From Taudactylus pleione (lineage: Eukaryota > Chordata > Amphibia > Anura > Myobatrachidae): DNA of 64,000 bases. The DNA is taken from positions 6,472,001-6,536,000 of the forward strand of contig JAUIMM010000121.1 of assembly GCA_031769625.1 (NCBI GenBank). Direction: 5' to 3'. Both the position numbers and the translations under genes were made by a program. The notes beneath the pieces are model-generated. The model was given only the letters and a program-made list of their open reading frames with translations, was not told the DNA's origin and ran no database searches. Numbering within the stretch: position 1 is the stretch's first letter; the number at the start of each line of letters is the position of its first letter. This document shows, piece after piece, positions 10,618 to 22,279 of this stretch.

Positions 10618-10727
10618 CATAGGTGTGGAAGTTGCCTTACTAAATCTTATCCGGGTGTGGGAGTTGCCTTTTTCAAATCTTATCCAGGTGTGTGGGCGCC
10701 GCCGACTTAAATCGTCCACAGGTAAGT
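10618..10727 (+). promoter_or_regulatory. Retroviral leader with triplicated 33-bp repeat and splice donor
   Basis: GGTGTGGAAGTTGCC...AAATCTTATCC occurs in two close copies and a third diverged one between 10618 and 10718. It is followed by CAG|GTAAGT at 10718-10726, a consensus 5' splice site ahead of gag. In a simple retrovirus this would be the donor for the spliced env message. Confidence 0.5.
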
Positions 10728-10792
10728 GAAAGTGTCTTGATTGTCTTTCACCGGTTTAAATCTTTATTGAAAAACGTAGGAGTTGTCTCAGA

Positions 10793-12546
10793 ATGGGAGC
10801 CACGCAAACAGTAGAGATGTTAGGCAATGATGTGCTGCTAATGGAGGCGCCGATCGGATCGGCCCGTCGTATCATGCATACAAAGTACGGTACTTATGCA
10901 ATAAGGTATTGTGATTTATGGTTTAATATGACGAGGAAGAGTGTTAGACCGTTTCCCAGAATTGGTAGTTTCGATAAAAATGTTAGACAATGTCCGGGAT
11001 CACATCAGTTTGATGCGCTCCCGAGAGAAAAAGGTTAAATATTTTGAATGTTTAAAATTGTGGCAGCATGAGGGGGATGCGTTTCTTAAAAATGTGCAAG
11101 AGATGCAAACTAGCGTCGCGAGCGCATTGAGAGAAAATACATCAGCGATGCTGAATTGCAATACGGACGAGCCGCAAATTGGCTCGCACGTGCGGCAAGG
11201 TAGCGTTGTGGAGAGTATTGCCAGCAGTTCCCGCTCACCTCCCCCACCTTATGTTGATGGAGGTGCAAGTACAGTTACCAAAAATACCCATAAAAATGTA
11301 ACAAGCAACTTGTACCCTCTCTTAAGCAACTATAAAGAAATGTTCATGATGCGGATGATGAGCCTACTGTAATGTCTGCCATTTCCCATGCTGTGCAGAT
11401 GATAGATGCTGCATCACCACAATCACGAGTGGTGCCGCCATCTCCATCGGTAACAGCAAGGGAAGTGTTAGTGTCCTCTGCACCCGTAGAGGAAGTTGTT
11501 CATACCATACGCAGCAGCAGCAGACTAAACCCCCAGCCAGGTAATCAGGTCAAAGGTAGCAGCGCTACCGGTCTGCATCCCATTCGGACAATAACTGTTC
11601 CAAATGGAAATGCAGACGCGAACGGTGCGTGTGGTGTTAAGGGCCTATCTGCCACGCAATACCGACGTGACAAAATTTATCACGGATTGTGTATTGGATG
11701 GTGACGTTCCCTTAACCGACCAAGTAAACCAAGGTAACATTTCCCGCATTGTAACTCAATTGGGTATATATTTTCCAGTAGTAGTTAACTGGAACAAAAT
11801 TTTCACCATTAAACAGAAAGAGAGTGAGACTGCAGAAGATTACTGCGATCAGGCTCTGCAGGCTATCACCCAGTACAATGGGATAGAAGATATTAAAGAT
11901 AGCACTCACCACAGGGGAATGATAGTTACGGTACTTGTGGACGGTCTGAAAGAGAGTTTAAAAACTCGGGTTCAGACCTCAGCCTGGCTGGCGGGGACTT
12001 ACAATAGATACCCTCATAGAAACCATTGAACATGATAAAAACATCTCCAAAAAGAGAGAAGCCCAGAGCGAAAAACTAATGGCTGTCAGTATACAAGCTC
12101 TGGAGGGAATAACGGTAACACAGCCAACAGACACACTTGCACACACACTCACTTCTGAACAAGTATGTGCTCTCACTAACCCCACTCAACAACAAACACA
12201 ACTCTATCCCACTAATCCGATGCAACCACAGGTCCCAGGCTATCCACCAACTTCTTATCCCCCACAATACCCTTACCCTCCCTATCCTTACCCATATCCA
12301 CCACCTTTACCCTCTGCGCAAACCTCACAACACCACATGTCTTCACCCGAAACAAGAACATGTTTTAACTGTAAACAAACAGGACACTTAAGTAGAAACT
12401 GCACAGTAAAAGGAGTAGGGATCCCACAGCAGGGAAGACCTAGATATCCCCATAAGGGATATGCACAGAGGCCAGCAAATGTTCAGGAGGCACCAGCTCC
12501 AATTGTAGCTGTAAATGCTTTATTGGAGAATGGTAGCCAATGCTAG
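10793..12546 (+). pseudogene. gag: Retroviral gag, frameshifted
   Basis: The frame starts MGATQTVE, with glycine 2 as an N-myristoylation signal for membrane targeting. Coding then jumps among frames (10793-11038, 10941-11372, 11372-11704, 11604-12029, 12079-12546). PPPPY near 11240 and PPQY near 12265 are PPxY late-budding motifs. The capsid-like part (11604-12029) contains a WNKIF...ETAEDYCDQAL segment. The nucleocapsid has one CCHC knuckle, CFNCKQTGHLSRNC, near 12361-12402. The gene ends in TAG at 12544-12546. At least four frame breaks make it non-functional. Confidence 0.85.
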
Positions 12547-12600
12547 GGGTCAGGTCATACCTGTAGTCTACAGATGGTCAGGTTAACGGGAAGTACTAGG
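12544..12600 (+). promoter_or_regulatory. In-frame gag UAG with readthrough-like context
   Basis: The gag frame and the protease frame are the same. They are separated by a single TAG followed by GGGGTCAGGT. Gammaretroviruses make Gag-Pol by reading through a UAG followed by G and a purine-rich spacer and pseudoknot. The stretch after this UAG (GTCAGGTCATACC...GATGGTCAGGTTAAC) could pair, but no fold was computed. Confidence 0.55.
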
Positions 12601-12990
12601 GAAGAACCGGTCATGATGGTTGATGTAGCTGGTACTGAATATCCTTTTCTTGTAGACACAGGGGCGACCAGGTCGGTGATAAAATCTCCTGTTAATTTGC
12701 AGGTGACCAACGAGACAGTACCAACAATGGGTGTAACAGGTAAAGTGGAACATTATCCTTTAACAAAGTCCACAGAGGTTACTATTGGGCCGTTGCATAC
12801 CAGGTATTCTTTTCTCCTGGCTGCTGCGGCTCCTACTAACCTACTGGGCAGAGACTTGTTATGTAATATGGGATGTGTTATATATTGCACACCTGATGGT
12901 GTATTTTTAGATATCCCACAGAGAACGGTATACGAGGTGTGGGATATGTTAGACACTCCTCAAAGGATAATGTATCACTCTACCATTTGA
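12547..12990 (+). pseudogene. pro: Retroviral aspartic protease
   Basis: The frame continues directly from gag past the UAG. FLVDTGATRS (Asp28 counting from the Met at 12574) is the retropepsin active-site loop, and LLGRDLL near 12840 is the matching C-terminal GRD motif. The enzyme would act as a dimer to cut Gag-Pol. A TGA at 12988-12990 now separates it from RT. Confidence 0.8.
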
Positions 12991-15900
12991 AATGAAACTC
13001 CATCACAGGTAGATGAAATGTTGTCCAGAATTCCAGATTCCCTTTGGACTAAAGATGGACAGGACACTGGATTAATAGCAAACATAAGCCCAGTAATGGT
13101 AAATTTAAAAAGCAGAAGGCAAGCTCCAAAAATTCCCCAGTACCCACTAAAACAGGAGGTAGAATTAGGGGTTTTTCCAATAATTAAGTGAATATTACAA
13201 CAGGGAATTTTAGTTCGTACAGCGAGTGTAGCCAACAGTCCCATCTTCCCGGTAAAGAAGAGTGGTGTGGGGGTTATAGGCTAGTACAAGACCTTAGAGG
13301 TGTTAATAAGGTAGTAGAGAGCCAATTCCCTGTAGTGCCGAATCCAGCTGTCATTTTGATGCAAATGCAACCCAAATCACTGTCATTGACCTCTGTTCTG
13401 CTTTCTTCTCTGTGCCTCTCCATCCTGACTGTCAGTATCTATTCGCCTTTACATACAGAGGTTTACAATATACATGGACACGATTACCTCAGGGTTTCAT
13501 AGACAGCCTCAGTATCTTCTCCCAGGCATTGCACGACTGTTTACAATCTTTTCAACCTGCCAATGGATCTGTTCTAATTCAATATGTGGACGATTTATTG
13601 CTATGTTCTGACTCGTTTATGTCATGTTTGAATGATACTAAACTTTTGTTACTTCATCTCTCACAAACAGGACACAAGGTGGCTAAGGACAAACTACAGC
13701 CGTGCCAATCCAGAGTAAAATATTTGGGACACTGCCTAACCCAGGGGTTACAACACCTTACAACAGATAGAATCCAGGCCATACAAAACATGACACTGCC
13801 GCAGAATCAACAGCAAATTCGTACCTTCTTGGGAATGTGTGGATACTGTTGAATGTGGATACCAGGTTTTTCTATTTTGGCCTTACCTTTACAGGAATTA
13901 GTCTCTTCCTCAAAGCCCGATCGTGTCATACACACAGAGGAATCAGAACAGGCTTTCCTTAATCTTAAGGATAGTCTGACAAGAGCTCCTGCATTGCGAA
14001 TACCTGATTATGAAAAACCTTTTGATTTGTTTTGTACGGAAGCAGATGGTTGTGCTGCAGGTGTCCTTACACAAAAACATGGTGATGCCAGCAGGCCCGT
14101 AGCATACTACAGTGCCCAATTAGACACGGTAGCAAGATCACTCCCCACCTGTTTGAGAAGTGTAGCAGCTACCACTTTATTGGTGAGTAAAAGTGAGGAC
14201 GTAGTATTGGGCCATGATATGATTGTCTACACTCCCCATGCTGTATCTGCTCTGTTGAACTCAGCTCAAACCAGACACGTCTCCTCGGCTAGGTTCACCA
14301 AATGGGAACTAGCTCTAATCGCTCCTGCAAATATTACTGTTAAACGCTGCAGTACGCTGAATCCAGCAACATACCTACCATATGTACAACATGATGTACA
14401 AAGGGTGGAAGGAGAGGAGTTGCTGGCGGGAGGTGAGTTCGGCAAACATAATGATACGCACGATTGTATGACATATCTGAATCAGACCATTACTGCTAGA
14501 CCTGACATACATGACACACCTTTAGAGAATGTGGATGTAACTTTTCATACGGATGGGAGTTGTCATAGACAAACAGACACAGGTGAATTATGTACAGGTT
14601 ATGCTGTTGTAAATGACACAGACATCATAGAAGCTAAACCTCTCGGTCCTCCTCACTCAGCCCAGGTGGCAGAGTTAGTAGCACTGACTAGAGCAGGTGA
14701 ACTGGCAGCAGGCAAATCTGCTAACATTTACACTGACTCGAGGTACGCGTTTGGGGTGGTGCACGATTTTGGGGTTCTATGGCGTCTGAGAAATTTTATG
14801 ACAGCAGCAGGCACACCAGTTGGACATTCCCGACACATAAAACATCTTTTAGAAGCAATCCAACTGCCCAAAGCAGTGGCAGTAATTAAATGCAAAGCCC
14901 ACACATGTGAGGATGACCCGGTGTCACTGGGCAACAACAGAGCTGATGAAGCTGCAAAATGGGCAGCAGGGTTAAAAATGTTTCCTCCAACTGAAACAAT
15001 TATGTCATTTCAAACTATTGATATGCTGAAATTAATTGAGATGCAAAATTTGTGTTCAATTCAGGAAAAATCCATTTGGAAGTCCAAGGGATGTGGGCAA
15101 GAGTCCTCTGGGCTCTGGAGGGACGGACATGGTAAGCCAGTAACCCCCAAGGCATATTACCCCTGCCTGGCTGAGGTAGCACACGGTCTGACTCATCTGG
15201 GTAAACAGGGTATGTGCAAGTTGGTGAGGGCATACTGGTGCGCACCAGGTTTTTCTTCACAAGCAGAGAAGATAGCAATGTCCTGTCTGACCTGCTTGAG
15301 AAAGAACATAGGGAAAGCGATCCCTACCGAACCGTCCCACATTCCACCGACTGATGGACCTTTCCAGGTGATACAAATTGATTTCATCCAATTACCACCC
15401 TGCAGGAACCTTAAGTATGTATTAGTGTGCACAGACGTATTTTCTAACTGGGTTGAATCTTTCTAATACTTGATCATATATTTTCTTATGACGGAAGGGC
15501 GACATTTGTGACCATAGGTTAAACATGGACCCATGCTACCATTTGATCACATGTGAGCAGTATCGTCAATAACATCTCCACAATTGTAGATGTACTTAGA
15601 ATTTATTCCAAACCTTAGAATCCAACGGATCCAATTTGGATTAGCTCAGTCATCATTTCTGTTCATCTGTAGAAGTTCAAGGGACCAGTGTGGATTTCAT
15701 AACCCATAGCATAACGTGATCTCTGTGTACAGTAAATAATAAATAGAAGACAGAGACCACTAATATAAACATATTGAGGACAACAAATATATTTATTGCT
15801 TTTCCAATCTTTTCAACTTTTAATATTTCGCTTGCTTTTTAAGGACACATAATAAAAGTTATATTTTAAGTCATTTGGGCAATAGCCTTTATTCATATAT

Positions 15901-16747
15901 CCCAGATGATGAATGAAACATATCAATGTTAAATATGATATTGTGAGTGCCTCATTAGGAACACATGTTTCTCTTTTCTTTTCTTGGGTTGAGGCTTACC
16001 CAGCGGCCACTAATACTGCTGGGTTTACTGCCAAGAAAATAGTTCAAGAATTTGTATGCAGGTAGGGTATCCCTAAAATCATCGAGAGTGATAGGGGGTA
16101 CCCATTTCACAGGTGATGTTTTTCAAAATATGTGTAAGCTGATGGGTATTAATAGCCGACTTCACACCCCCTACCGACCGCAAGCCAGTGCCAAGGTAGA
16201 GAGGATGAACGGGACTATTAAAAATAAGCTAAGTAAAATCATGGCAGAGACTGGACTAGGATGGCCAGAAGCGTTACCTTTGGTCTTACATAGCATAAGG
16301 ACCACTCCTAGACCTCCTCTGAATCTGTCCCCATTTGAAATATTGTTCGGTAGACAACCTCATTTGATTATAAGTCCACAGGAAGATCTAAAGGGTAACA
16401 ACGAGGTAACTGTGAAGTATCTTATATCAATGAGTAAGCAGTTAAAGCAACAGCAGCAGAAACTGAAATTGTTGTCTAATGATATGCCTGAAACGAACTG
16501 TCATGATGTTGAACCAGGAGAATATGTAATAATCAGAAATTTCTTGCGTTCAGGTTGTTTGACTGATCGGTGGGAAGGTCCGTACCAGGTGCTGCTGATG
16601 AGTACTACATTTTTGAAAGTGGCCGAGAGAGATACCTGGGTCCATTCCACTCACTGCAAAAAGGTCAATCAACCGGTGGAGAAACAAGTCGGAGACAAAG
16701 CTGATAGCGTGGACCTGTCGCTCAGGAACTTGTTCCGGGAGGATTGA
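12991..16747 (+). pseudogene. pol: Retroviral pol (RT, RNase H, integrase), broken
   Basis: RT begins after the protease (QYPLKQEVELGV near 13140). YRLVQDLRGVNKV (13277 on) and YVDD (13583-13594, catalytic Asp pair) are gamma-like. Frameshifts lie near 13190-13260 and 13390-13415, and one in-frame TGA at 13850-13852. The 13853-15466 frame carries RT thumb/connection, RNase H (FHTDGSC, ELVAL, TDSRYA, NNRADEAA) and the integrase HHCC finger plus the first catalytic Asp (QIDF). A foreign 528-bp insert (15457-15984) then splits integrase. The rest (16052-16747) holds GGTHFTGDVF and KVERMNGTIKN with the catalytic Glu. Confidence 0.9.
15457..15984. mobile_element. 528-bp insert in integrase with 8-bp target duplication
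   Basis: TGGGTTGA is found at 15449-15456 and again at 15985-15992, and the integrase frame is collinear if the DNA between them is ignored. Retrovirus 2 has no insert at this point, which confirms it as secondary. The 8-bp duplication suggests a hAT-type or similar transposon. No clear terminal inverted repeat is visible (left ATCTTTCTAATAC, right TTTCTTTTCTT), so the family is unknown. Confidence 0.75.
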
Positions 16748-16796
16748 AAAGGTCGTAGTAAGATACCTGAACTGAGAGAAATTTGCAGGTCTTGTT

Positions 16797-18510
16797 GTGA
16801 TAATGGATGGGCCTGCTGTGTTCATTTTGATATTCTCTTTTAGAGTGTTCACCATCCTGGTTAGTCCGGGGATATCCAGTGTCTGTGATGGGGGACCGAT
16901 TGAGGAAATGGGAGCTGATGGCAGTGCTGATGGAGTGGAATCAGGAGGAGTGCAATGCCAATCAGGGGAGTGCCTTTCCAATCTTAGTACTGTTATTGTT
17001 AAAAGAGCTGTCATTCCGGATACTCGGGGAAGTTGTGGAGGGTTATCATCTGAAGATTCCTGTATTTGTGAGCTTTGTGGGTCCCTAGTTGATGAGAACT
17101 GTATCCAACGGTGCCAACCTAAATATAATCCGTACTGGGGTGGGTATCCTCTAGAGGATTATCATAGCATGGTAGGCAAAGTGTTCAATCAAACTGATTG
17201 CTGGGTGTGTTCACATGTGCCCCAGGGACAGCATAACGTAGGGTTGGTGCCATTTCTGCTGAATATCACGGAAATTTTAGAATTGCAAAAAGGGAAAACA
17301 TTGGATGGAAAATTCCTCTCATCCAAACCACCTCATTTCAAACTATCAATTCCAAGTAGATAGATCACTTTTGTGTTTAAACATAACCAACTCCAATAAA
17401 CCCAGGAGTTGGGAAGTGACGGGGAATAATCAGACGATGACCTTCTCACAAAGAGCTGATAATGAGTCCATAAACCATGATCTGCTGCGCTCCATTAAGT
17501 CTGGTGGGAAACATTTTAGGTATCGGTATACATTGAGTTCCACCAAAGAAATTATTGGTAAGGTGCCAAATGGTTATTGTGCTAAAATAATACAGCCAGA
17601 AACTTGCATGTACCAGATGGAAGAACCAGAAATAGGATTGTTTGCAAGGGAAATGTGCTTAATGATAATGATGCATACCATTCCTTATGTTCTCCCTGAT
17701 AATGTATATTTCATATGTGGAAGAAAAGCGTATAAATGGCTGTCCCTGAGTTCCGAAGGTTTGTGTTACCTGGGAAGAGTAGTCCCAGAAGTTATGACCC
17801 TCACACATGTTGAAATGCTGGGTATACATAAAAACACACCGTCACCATATCTTCACACACAATATGAACACAGAAGCAAAAGAAATATGGTACCTGGTGA
17901 TATACATAAAGCAACTCAGTTAATCAGTGAGTCCACTGGCTTTCAAGTTCTGGTCACATTGGACCCCACCAGGATCGCTCGGGGTACATTAAATTTTAGA
18001 TATATCCAGGAACTTGCTAAATTAATAGATAATATCACCGAGATGTACGATGACACATTCAGGTATACAGGGAGAGAATTGCAAGCGTACAAGAAAGAAC
18101 TGGTGCAACACAGGCTAGTGTTGAATTATTTAACTGCTGTTACTGGAGGGTATTGCGCAACATTGGCCACCCAATTTGGAGTAAAATGTTGCACCTATGT
18201 CACCAATGATACCAGCGACCCTAAGGAGGTGATAGACCGGAAGATGGATGAAATTCTGCAGCTAAAGTGGGAATTTTGCAAGAACCATAATGCTTCAGTG
18301 GCTGAAGTAGGGGAAAAGATAGAAGGATGGGTGTCATGGCTGAACCCAGTGAAATGGTTCTCAGGTCTAGGGGAATGGGTCCAGGAAGTGATCGCCGGCA
18401 TAGGCAAATTCTTAATCCTTATACTGATTGTCATCATAATAACTGGCATATGCGTCCGGTGTGTTCCTATTGTGTTGAAGTGTGGAAAATGTAAAAACAG
18501 AGTGAAATGA
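16797..18510 (+). pseudogene. env: Retroviral envelope, one frameshift and a shortened tail
   Basis: SU runs in the 16797-17363 frame from a hydrophobic leader, with CWVC near 17202 (the CxxC that bonds SU to TM). The frame then shifts between about 17305 and 17345 into 17305-18510. RSKR near 17875 is the furin-like cleavage site. TM has LNYLTAVTGGYC followed by C-X10-CC, a membrane span (LILILIVIIITGICV) and a tail ending at a TGA at 18508-18510. Retrovirus 2 env extends about 33 residues further, and similar codons follow here after the stop. Confidence 0.9.
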
Positions 18511-18699
18511 AAGAATGAAACTATGATGGTGGTCAGTAATGACAATATGTATGCCGAGGTAAATATAGAACTGCATTACAACCCTGAACTAGGAAATACA
18601 ATCGTTTGATGTATTATATTTAGACATGCATAGAATGTATTATTGAAATGTTATTCATAGAACACCTCAGATAATGTAAAGTCTCAATTCCCCTTCAAG

Positions 18700-18800
18700 A
18701 CTGCTATTATAAGACTGGTGCATTCCCACACCTTTCACATGATCTTCCAAGATCCGCGGTGTGCGTATAATAGTAGTTTTATGTCCCCACCCAGAGACAC
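18700..18800 (+). promoter_or_regulatory. Retroviral 3' UTR element, single copy
   Basis: A stretch with GGTGTGCGTATAATAGTAGT followed by TTTTATGTCCCC, downstream of env and upstream of the LTR, is related to sequence present twice in retrovirus 2 (32480-32960). Position and conservation suggest a cis element such as an RNA export or processing signal. This is inference. Confidence 0.35.
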
Positions 18801-18927
18801 ATTATTGATGGATAAAGAACCACCTTGTGCCATCCCATAATAACACCAAATAATATGTAAATGTAGGCCTAAATTAAATTCTAATAGCAGATTGTGATAG
18901 CATGTTGTTTGCTATCAATGGGTGGAC

Positions 18928-20030
18928 TGTCAAAGGTGAATAATTGGCTGAGACAAGTTCAGTTTAAAATTTAATCGCGGCGACGCCATCTCGCGAATGG
19001 CTGCAAGCCGCCATCTTGAAAATGAGATCGCAAGCGCTATTTTAGATAAACTCACATTTTAGTACATGTGGCGATAATACTAATAGCACCATGCGTTTGC
19101 ATCTTTCACCATTTTTCATACACACATTAATACACACAAATGCGCTGTTAACTAGTCGCATATTAGCGAATGCATAGGACTTTGTATGAAACCGCTGTTA
19201 AATTGGCTTTATGCGCACGCATCTACGCCAAGTTAACTAGCATCCTTATATCAAACCCTGAATACCCACACATTACATATTCACACATAAGGTTCAATAA
19301 GCTTTAAAGTGTATGATTTAAGTTGGTTCAGTTAGTTTAAATGCTGAGAAATAAAGATATTTGATAACTAAGGTATTATGCATGCTAAACAAGTCGTGTT
19401 TGGAGTTATACTCTTTTTAAAGTATTCCGGTGTTATTGGTGGGGAGATCGCATCATGCATTCTCGAATTATGGATCGCAGAGCCTACAAGCAACAAAATG
19501 TATATTTTAGGAACAACTGTTAGGATGTTGCAGGGGGCGTGAAGAGGAAGATCCCCAGCTGTTAGAGGCAGGGAGAGTCTATTTGAACTAGCCTGTTAAA
19601 TGTGCTGTAACAGATGCTTCTCCCCTGGGAACCAATGACACCAGCAACAAACTTCCCTATTGTCCTGTTTATTCTGGGGGGTATAAATATGTGTGCATGA
19701 ACACTGGTTCTCAGTCTTCGTGCTGAACGCTGTATGACTAGGGGTCTCTTGCTGATGCCTATCTCCGGATCCGGAAACGCCTGCGTATGTATACTGTACT
19801 TGGATCTGTATAATTTCCTTTTGCACCTAAATTGTCTTGATCAATTGCGTGTAACTGTCTGAACTTTTAGCTGAATAACACTTGTGCTTTGGAACCACAG
19901 ATTCCACGTCTAAGTCTTTATTTATGGTATGACTGTGTACGCAAATTAGCGTCATCCTTAGAGGTTTATAGGAAGGGTTTTAGAAGGTACAGGCAGGAGT
20001 ATATAGAGGTTCTGATGCAGTATCGGTAAT
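18928..20030 (+). repeat. 3' LTR of retrovirus 1
   Basis: The LTR starts TGTCAAAGG right after a purine-rich GGGTGGAC, the same junction as in retrovirus 2 (TGTCGAAA). It aligns with the solo LTR at 49138-50717. GTATAAATAT at 19681-19690 is the TATA box. U3 contains GCCATCT (18985) and GCCATCTTG (19010), which fit the YY1 core. The 3' limit near 20030 is set by loss of similarity to the solo LTR. Confidence 0.75.
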
Positions 20031-20689
20031 ATAGATACATCCATAACAAGATGCTCCAGGGACCCAGGTACAGATGACACCAGCACACTTCCTCCAAATG
20101 CAATATAAATTTAATATCCATGTCTAATGACTTCAGAGCAGCACAGCAACATGCAGCAAAGCAAAGCACACCGGAAGTGACGCCGCTGGGACGTCAACCG
20201 CAACCTTTCCAACCACCAGCACACAGAACGGCCCACCGCAGTAGGAGCGAAGCAGAGTCATTACCTAGCAACCAATATAGACAATAATGATAACCACCTA
20301 ATATACCACATATACCACCTAAGTATTGTATTAAGATATAAGTGATAAGCTAATAAAGGGCAATGACAAATTAGTGTACCGATAATCTTCACATTTAGAT
20401 AATACAATAAACCCAATAGCATAATATCAACTTAATCCAACTATACGACCAAAGAGCAACACAATCATCAACTCCCCCTAAAATAAAGGAGTCAACGAAA
20501 TGACGTAAGGTGCACTCTGGCCATAATGTAAACATCTACCACAGTGCAAAAATACATATTAAATAACAAACATTAAAAGATGGAGTCTGATACTGAAGAA
20601 ACTATGCAGAACAATATATACTTTAAGTCTAAAAGACAACAGATCATAGAAATATATAGACATATATATAACCACAGTGTCTACCCACT
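20031..20689. other. AT-rich non-coding, probably trailer of the PLE fragment
   Basis: No ORF of note. Read on the minus strand this follows the PLE endonuclease fragment at 20690-21060 and may be its 3' untranslated part. It contains GACGTCAACC and CTAGCAACCAATATAG. Confidence 0.35.
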
Positions 20690-21060
20690 AAAGATATGGT
20701 AGAAAAGATAACTCCACATTAAGACCAGTGGGTACCAATGTTTGGAGTTCATAAATCCACCGGCTCTCTTGTTTGAGTAACCTTGCCCCTTTGACCTCCA
20801 TGATTCAGGGGGGGGAGTATGTGATCCAAAGGCATGAACAAGAAATCTTTGATATTATGACCACACTGAACAAAATGTCTAACTACTGGCAGAGTATCGA
20901 TTCAACAAGTGTAGCAGCCTTTTTTATCGATGAGCGGTGCATTGCCACTCTCTCCTTCACCATACGGATGGTCTTACCTACGTACAATTTGACGAAAGTG
21001 CCACAAATACATAGGCACTGAAACATTGCCAATCACCTTCTACTTTGTGAGAGCTTCTTT
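20690..21060 (-). pseudogene. PLE GIY-YIG endonuclease C-terminus, decayed
   Basis: The minus strand encodes LYVGKTIRMVKERVAMHRSS near 20985-20925, the YVG block of GIY-YIG nucleases of Penelope-like elements. After frameshifts it carries LLKQESRWIYELQTLVPTGL near 20780-20725, the conserved C-terminal block. The corresponding blocks in the PLE at 59833-61833 are YVGRTIRPLHTRIKEH and LNKEELKWIITLRTLAPSGL. The upstream RT is missing. Confidence 0.75.
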
Positions 21061-22020
21061 ATGACTGGAGTGTCGCACCTTGTGGAGGTTGTATGTACTA
21101 TTTGTGCAGGCATCCGTAGCATTTCTATTTCTTATAGGGAGAGCCGGGCCATGTGGTTTGTTTTATATATATATATATATATATTTTATTTTATTTTTTT
21201 TCAGGCCTGGCAGTGCTGGGATTCTACTGCCGTTGACTGTTGCATCCTGGTTTAAGCTCTGATACGGTTTTCTCGTGTTTTGTTCTCGTGTTTTTTGCCC
21301 CAACGGTCACGGTTGGTCTGTCTTCAGCTGACATTGTTCTGACGATTCTTTCAGCTGTTGTCCACTAGATATCATTCGACTTACGCTGTATTTTTTGTAA
21401 TTAACTGTGGCTGTCTGGCAAAGAATTCTGAGTGTCTCCTGTACTCTAAAATGCTTGGTCCTCAGCTCTTGCTTTTCTTTTGGGCCTACGGTTCCTTGGT
21501 GCTCCCTGTTTCGGTTCCCATCTGGGAGGTTTGCTGTGGGACATCCCCACTGTCTATGCTCCAGTGTCTCGTAGTGGATGAAGGAGAAAACAGGATTTTG
21601 TTACTTACCAGTAAATCCATTTCTCCGATTCCACAGGGGACACTGGACTTGTTCAGTTCTCTGGACTTCTTCTCCTTGTTTTTCCTGTTGTCCTCCGTCT
21701 CTTCTTGGGCTGTTTCTTAACTCGGGCTGATGGGACTTGGAGGGCTGATGGGGCATAGAGGGGGAGGAGCCAGTCACACTTCTAAATTATTTAAAGTGCC
21801 AGGCTCTACTCTACCACCGTCTATACCCCACTGTCTACGCTCCAGTGTCCCCTGTGGAATTGTAGAAATTGATTTACCGGTAAGTACCAAAATCCTCTTT
21901 TCGTGATGTCCTGCAACAGTTTCCTCTCCAGTTCCTGTCCCTGTCCCCAAGGGTCTAAATATAGACTTTGATTTAGGAGCTTTTCTCAAATTATAATCTG
22001 TATCAATTTTTCGTTTAAAG
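21061..22020. repeat. Non-coding repeat with two diverged CTCCAGTGTC blocks
   Basis: The sequence around 21545-21640 (CCCACTGTCTATGCTCCAGTGTC... ATTTTGTTACTTACCAGTAA) is repeated in diverged form at 21828-21900 (CCCACTGTCTACGCTCCAGTGTC... GATTTACCGGTAAGTAC). A short (TA)n tract lies at 21164-21184. No domain is recognised in the ORFs here. Confidence 0.45.
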
Positions 22021-22030
22021 ACTGATTGAT

Positions 22031-22064
22031 TTTATATTTATTTATTTATTTATTTATTTATTGT
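22031..22064. repeat. (TTTA)n microsatellite
   Basis: About eight tetranucleotide TTTA/ATTT units in an AT-rich context. Confidence 0.9.
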
Positions 22065-22279
22065 TTATATGATACAATCCAACAACAAATGGAACAACAT
22101 GATACACTCTACTGATAATGTAATGTAAATGTTTGTCTGTTAGCATTCTGTGATTTTACATTCGCATTAATTGGCTTATTATTAAACCAATTATAACTGC
22201 ACACTACTTTTAAACAGATTTTATTAATAAAATTAATTTATCATTTTTATTGTATACACATATTAAAGAAATGCACACT

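Larger units (their letters stand above)
10296..20030 (+). mobile_element. Endogenous retrovirus 1 (gamma-like), 5' LTR missing
   Basis: The order is leader, gag, pro, pol, env, 3' LTR, all on the plus strand. The genome plan (gag and pro in one frame separated only by UAG; CWVC motif in SU; Arg-Ser-Lys-Arg cleavage site) is of the gamma/epsilon-retrovirus kind. All genes are broken. A 5' LTR is not recognisable; 10296-10335 (TTTATTGTGTATGCGACTGG) only loosely resembles the last part of the 3' LTR. The provirus is fused to truncated hAT copy 1. It is clearly related to retrovirus 2 at 31193-37247, which is on the other strand. Confidence 0.9.

Noticed and set aside
21358..21720. 120-codon hydrophobic plus-strand ORF
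   Set aside because: It overlaps a diverged non-coding repeat that recurs at 21828-21900; no recognisable family.
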